DNA from: Rummeliibacillus pycnus_A
GTDB taxonomy: Bacteria; Bacillota; Bacilli; Bacillales_A; Planococcaceae
Assembly: GCF_044359855.1 (NCBI RefSeq)
Contig: NZ_CP132291.1
Coordinates: 4,278,001 to 4,342,000 of the forward strand
Direction: 5' to 3'
Length of the DNA: 64,000 nucleotides
Positions 62,438-64,000 of the stretch are shown here, in pieces. Numbering within the stretch: the first letter of the stretch is position 1; every line of letters begins with the position of its first letter. The position numbers and the translations under genes were made by a program. The notes under the pieces are model-generated. The model saw nothing but the letters and a program-made list of their open reading frames with translations. It had not been told where the DNA came from and ran no database searches.

Positions 62438-63178
62438 ATGATGAAAATAGTACGCCCTAAGGCTTTTTTCTATAAAGGAGGAGAGAAGGCCGTTTTACTA
62501 TTACATTCTTTTACAAGCAATACGATTGATATGAAAAAGTTAGGGAAGTATTTGCAAAAGAACAATTATTCTTGCTTTGCACCATTATACAGTGGCCATG
62601 GTTTAACAGCAGAAGAACTTCTCACATATAGACCCTCAGATTGGTGGCAAGATGTAATAAACGGTTACCAGTTGTTGAAGGATGAGGGTTTTGAAAAAAT
62701 AGCTGTGATTGGTCTATCTCTTGGTGGTGTATTTGCATTAAAAGTTGGTCAAGAATTGAAGATAAATGGGGTTGTGGCAATGTCAGTGCCAATACATAGG
62801 GAAGCTACTTTTCTACAAAAGCGTGTCTTTCATTATGCAAAAGGGTACAAACAACTTGAAGGGAAAAATGAAGAACAATTAAATTTAGAAATGAAACGTC
62901 TTCAAAATATGTCTATCGATTCATTAATTGAGTTCCAACAGCTAATTGATATAACGATGGATAAACTAGCACTTTTAACGTCACCAATTCGTATTTTATA
63001 CGGTGAATTAGATGAGCCATTGTATAAAGAGAGTGCAGAGGTAATTTTTCAAAGCGTTGCGACGAATCAAAAAACAATGAAGGGGTATCCGAACTCTAAA
63101 CATTTAATGACATTAGGTACGGACATTAACAACGTTAACCAAGATATTCTTGCATTCTTAGATGGTTTAACTTGGTAG
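62438..63178 (+). CDS. Alpha/beta hydrolase, carboxylesterase (Est30-like)
   Basis: 246 residues. AVLLLHSFTSNTIDMKKLGK (oxyanion region), the nucleophile elbow GLSLGG (Ser), LYGELDEPLY (Asp) and NSKHLMTLG (His), so the triad is complete. Matches the Geobacillus Est30 family in length and order. Cytoplasmic. The ribosome site is weak (GAGGT about 12 nt upstream). Confidence 0.8.
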   Translation: MMKIVRPKAFFYKGGEKAVLLLHSFTSNTIDMKKLGKYLQKNNYSCFAPLYSGHGLTAEELLTYRPSDWWQDVINGYQLLKDEGFEKIAVIGLSLGGVFALKVGQELKINGVVAMSVPIHREATFLQKRVFHYAKGYKQLEGKNEEQLNLEMKRLQNMSIDSLIEFQQLIDITMDKLALLTSPIRILYGELDEPLYKESAEVIFQSVATNQKTMKGYPNSKHLMTLGTDINNVNQDILAFLDGLTW

Positions 63179-63186
63179 TTTTAATG

Positions 63187-63257
63187 AATATTCAACAATC
63201 GGGCGATTTTCTATAACAAGAAACAGCGCTCATTTTTCATTTAAGGGCCATATTTTT
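63187..63257 (+). repeat. Dispersed hairpin repeat, best copy
   Basis: TATTCAACAATCGGGCGATT, arms TTTC/GAAA, AGCGCTC, then TTTCATTTAAGGGCCATAT. Fits the consensus most fully. Confidence 0.65.
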
Positions 63258-63417
63258 AAATTCTTAAAAAACATATATAAAGAATCATTTTAAACTGAGA
63301 GAGTTGAAGAATAATTTTTTATATTGACAAACTTAAATTTAGGGATAAAATAATATATAATTAATATTTGCATAACGAAGATTTGTTAAAATATTTCGAG
63401 ATATAAGTATAAGAACA

Positions 63418-63697
63418 AATGCTATGATAAGAAATAGTAGCAATCATGTAAACAGACAGAAAGTTACCGGTTGATGAGAGGTGCATGTTGAAAGATTGTG
63501 AATTCATCTTGGAGCAGTGTACTGAAAAGGAATCCTTAGTAGGCTACACCGGCTTAGCACCCGTGATCATGTGCTAAAGTATCGTCGTCAGATGACCGTA
63601 CTTACAAAGATAAGCAATATGAGTTGTTTATGAATTAAAGGTGGTAACACGAGTTGAATCGTCCTTTTGGTTAATCCAAAAGGGCGTTTTTTTATTT
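63418..63697 (+). promoter_or_regulatory. T-box riboswitch, specifier probably Phe (TTC)
   Basis: Stem I starts ATGCTATGATAAGAAATAGTA and returns as GATTGT-GAA-TTC-ATCTTGGAGCA. The GAA before the specifier and AGTA opposite are the loop E motif. T-box GGTGGTAACACGAG at 63641-63654, then the terminator CGTCCTTTTGG/CCAAAAGGGCG plus T7. TGGT predicts A73, which agrees with tRNA-Phe. ATC (Ile) is a less likely reading. Confidence 0.8.
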
Positions 63698-63755
63698 TTA
63701 TTTTGTTTCTTATAGAACTTGCGATATTAGTAATAATTTTAAGGAGGAATTATGA

Positions 63756-64000
63756 TTGAGTAAAGATTATCAAAAAAAGAGTCTTCAACGGGGGTTAAAC
63801 AATAGGCATATCCAGTTAATTGCCCTTGGAGGTTCAATTGGAGTTGGATTGTTTTATGGCTCAAGTGCAACCATTCAAATGGCAGGGCCATCCATTTTGT
63901 TATCTTATTTGGTTGGAGGCTTAGTTATTTTTACCATTATGAGAGCACTTGGAGAAATGGCAGTTGATGATCCTGTTTCAGGTTCATTTAGTTCATATGC
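63756..64000 (+). CDS. Amino-acid permease, partial
   Basis: First 81 codons, running off the window. TTG 63756 has AAGGAGG at 8 nt; the ATG 4 nt earlier stops after three codons. GLNNRHIQLIALGGSIGVGL and AGPSILLSYLVGGL are the first helices of APC-superfamily permeases (AAT family, as in aromatic or proline permeases). Control by the T-box suggests uptake of phenylalanine or another aromatic amino acid when the charged tRNA is low. Confidence 0.8.
   Translation, partial: MSKDYQKKSLQRGLNNRHIQLIALGGSIGVGLFYGSSATIQMAGPSILLSYLVGGLVIFTIMRALGEMAVDDPVSGSFSSY

Overview
The window is low-GC DNA with strong Shine-Dalgarno sites, GTG/TTG starts, T-boxes, a purine riboswitch and LXG/type VII toxin genes. 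This points to a Bacillales chromosome (Bacillus sensu lato or a Lysinibacillus/Psychrobacillus relative). I cannot fix the species. Most of the window is accessory or decaying DNA. Gene fragments, frameshifts, solo insertion-sequence ends and a family of short intergenic hairpin repeats lie between small cargo genes.

Layout. 0-2 kb: small hypothetical genes. 1.9-6.8 kb: an island next to a 3'-terminal tmRNA fragment (probable attachment site), with an integrase stub, an Apea-like HEPN protein, a DUF5677 protein and a GmrSD-type (DUF262/DUF1524) protein; it looks like a defence island. 7.0-7.8 kb: wreck of a qox quinol-oxidase operon with only qoxD whole. 8.3-9.3 kb: pssA and a DedA gene. 9.6-12.9 kb: an isochorismatase-fold protein lacking its cysteine, a MarR gene with a disrupted MFS pump, and another MFS remnant. 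13-17 kb: small orphan genes, an IS3-family element and a DUF3888 protein. 17.2-19.9 kb: divergent TetR/YhgE-like pair and a probable membrane terpene cyclase. 20-22.5 kb: two secreted proteins behind a duplicated promoter, a CheY stub and a deletion scar of a second terpene-cyclase copy. 22.6-24.2 kb: a T-box-controlled MFS transporter. 24-29.4 kb: VOC, PaiB-like, chemoreceptor, GNAT and VanY-like genes. 29.9-36.6 kb: a resistance-flavoured stretch with rifampicin phosphotransferase, an ABC-F protein behind a leader-peptide attenuator, and an FAD monooxygenase. 37-42.8 kb: small housekeeping and stress genes separated by repeats.

43.7-58.9 kb is the most interesting part: an LXG polymorphic-toxin locus. 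One full-length LXG gene (LXG domain, pretoxin segment, nuclease tip) with its immunity gene is followed by a tandem array. In it a roughly 410-bp copy of the pretoxin segment recurs three more times at near identity, each joined to a different toxin tip (HNH-type, ADP-ribosyltransferase-like, AHH-type) and followed by an immunity gene. Between and beyond these lie orphan immunity genes (Imm22-, DUF1851-, Imm30-, PoNi-, colicin-immunity-, SUKH-, DUF2185-, DUF6985-, Imm43- and Imm11-like), often preceded by a short toxin C-terminal stub. A terminator-like repeat separates the units. The arrangement fits a silent-cassette store from which tips could be recombined onto the LXG gene by homology in the pretoxin segment. 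Start-codon changes, frameshifts and a truncated partner gene show that part of the locus is decaying.

59-64 kb: adenine-type riboswitch with adenosine deaminase, an ArsR/AHSA1 pair, VOC and esterase genes, and a T-box (specifier probably Phe) before an amino-acid permease that runs off the end. Function calls are from sequence recognition by eye; no database search was run.
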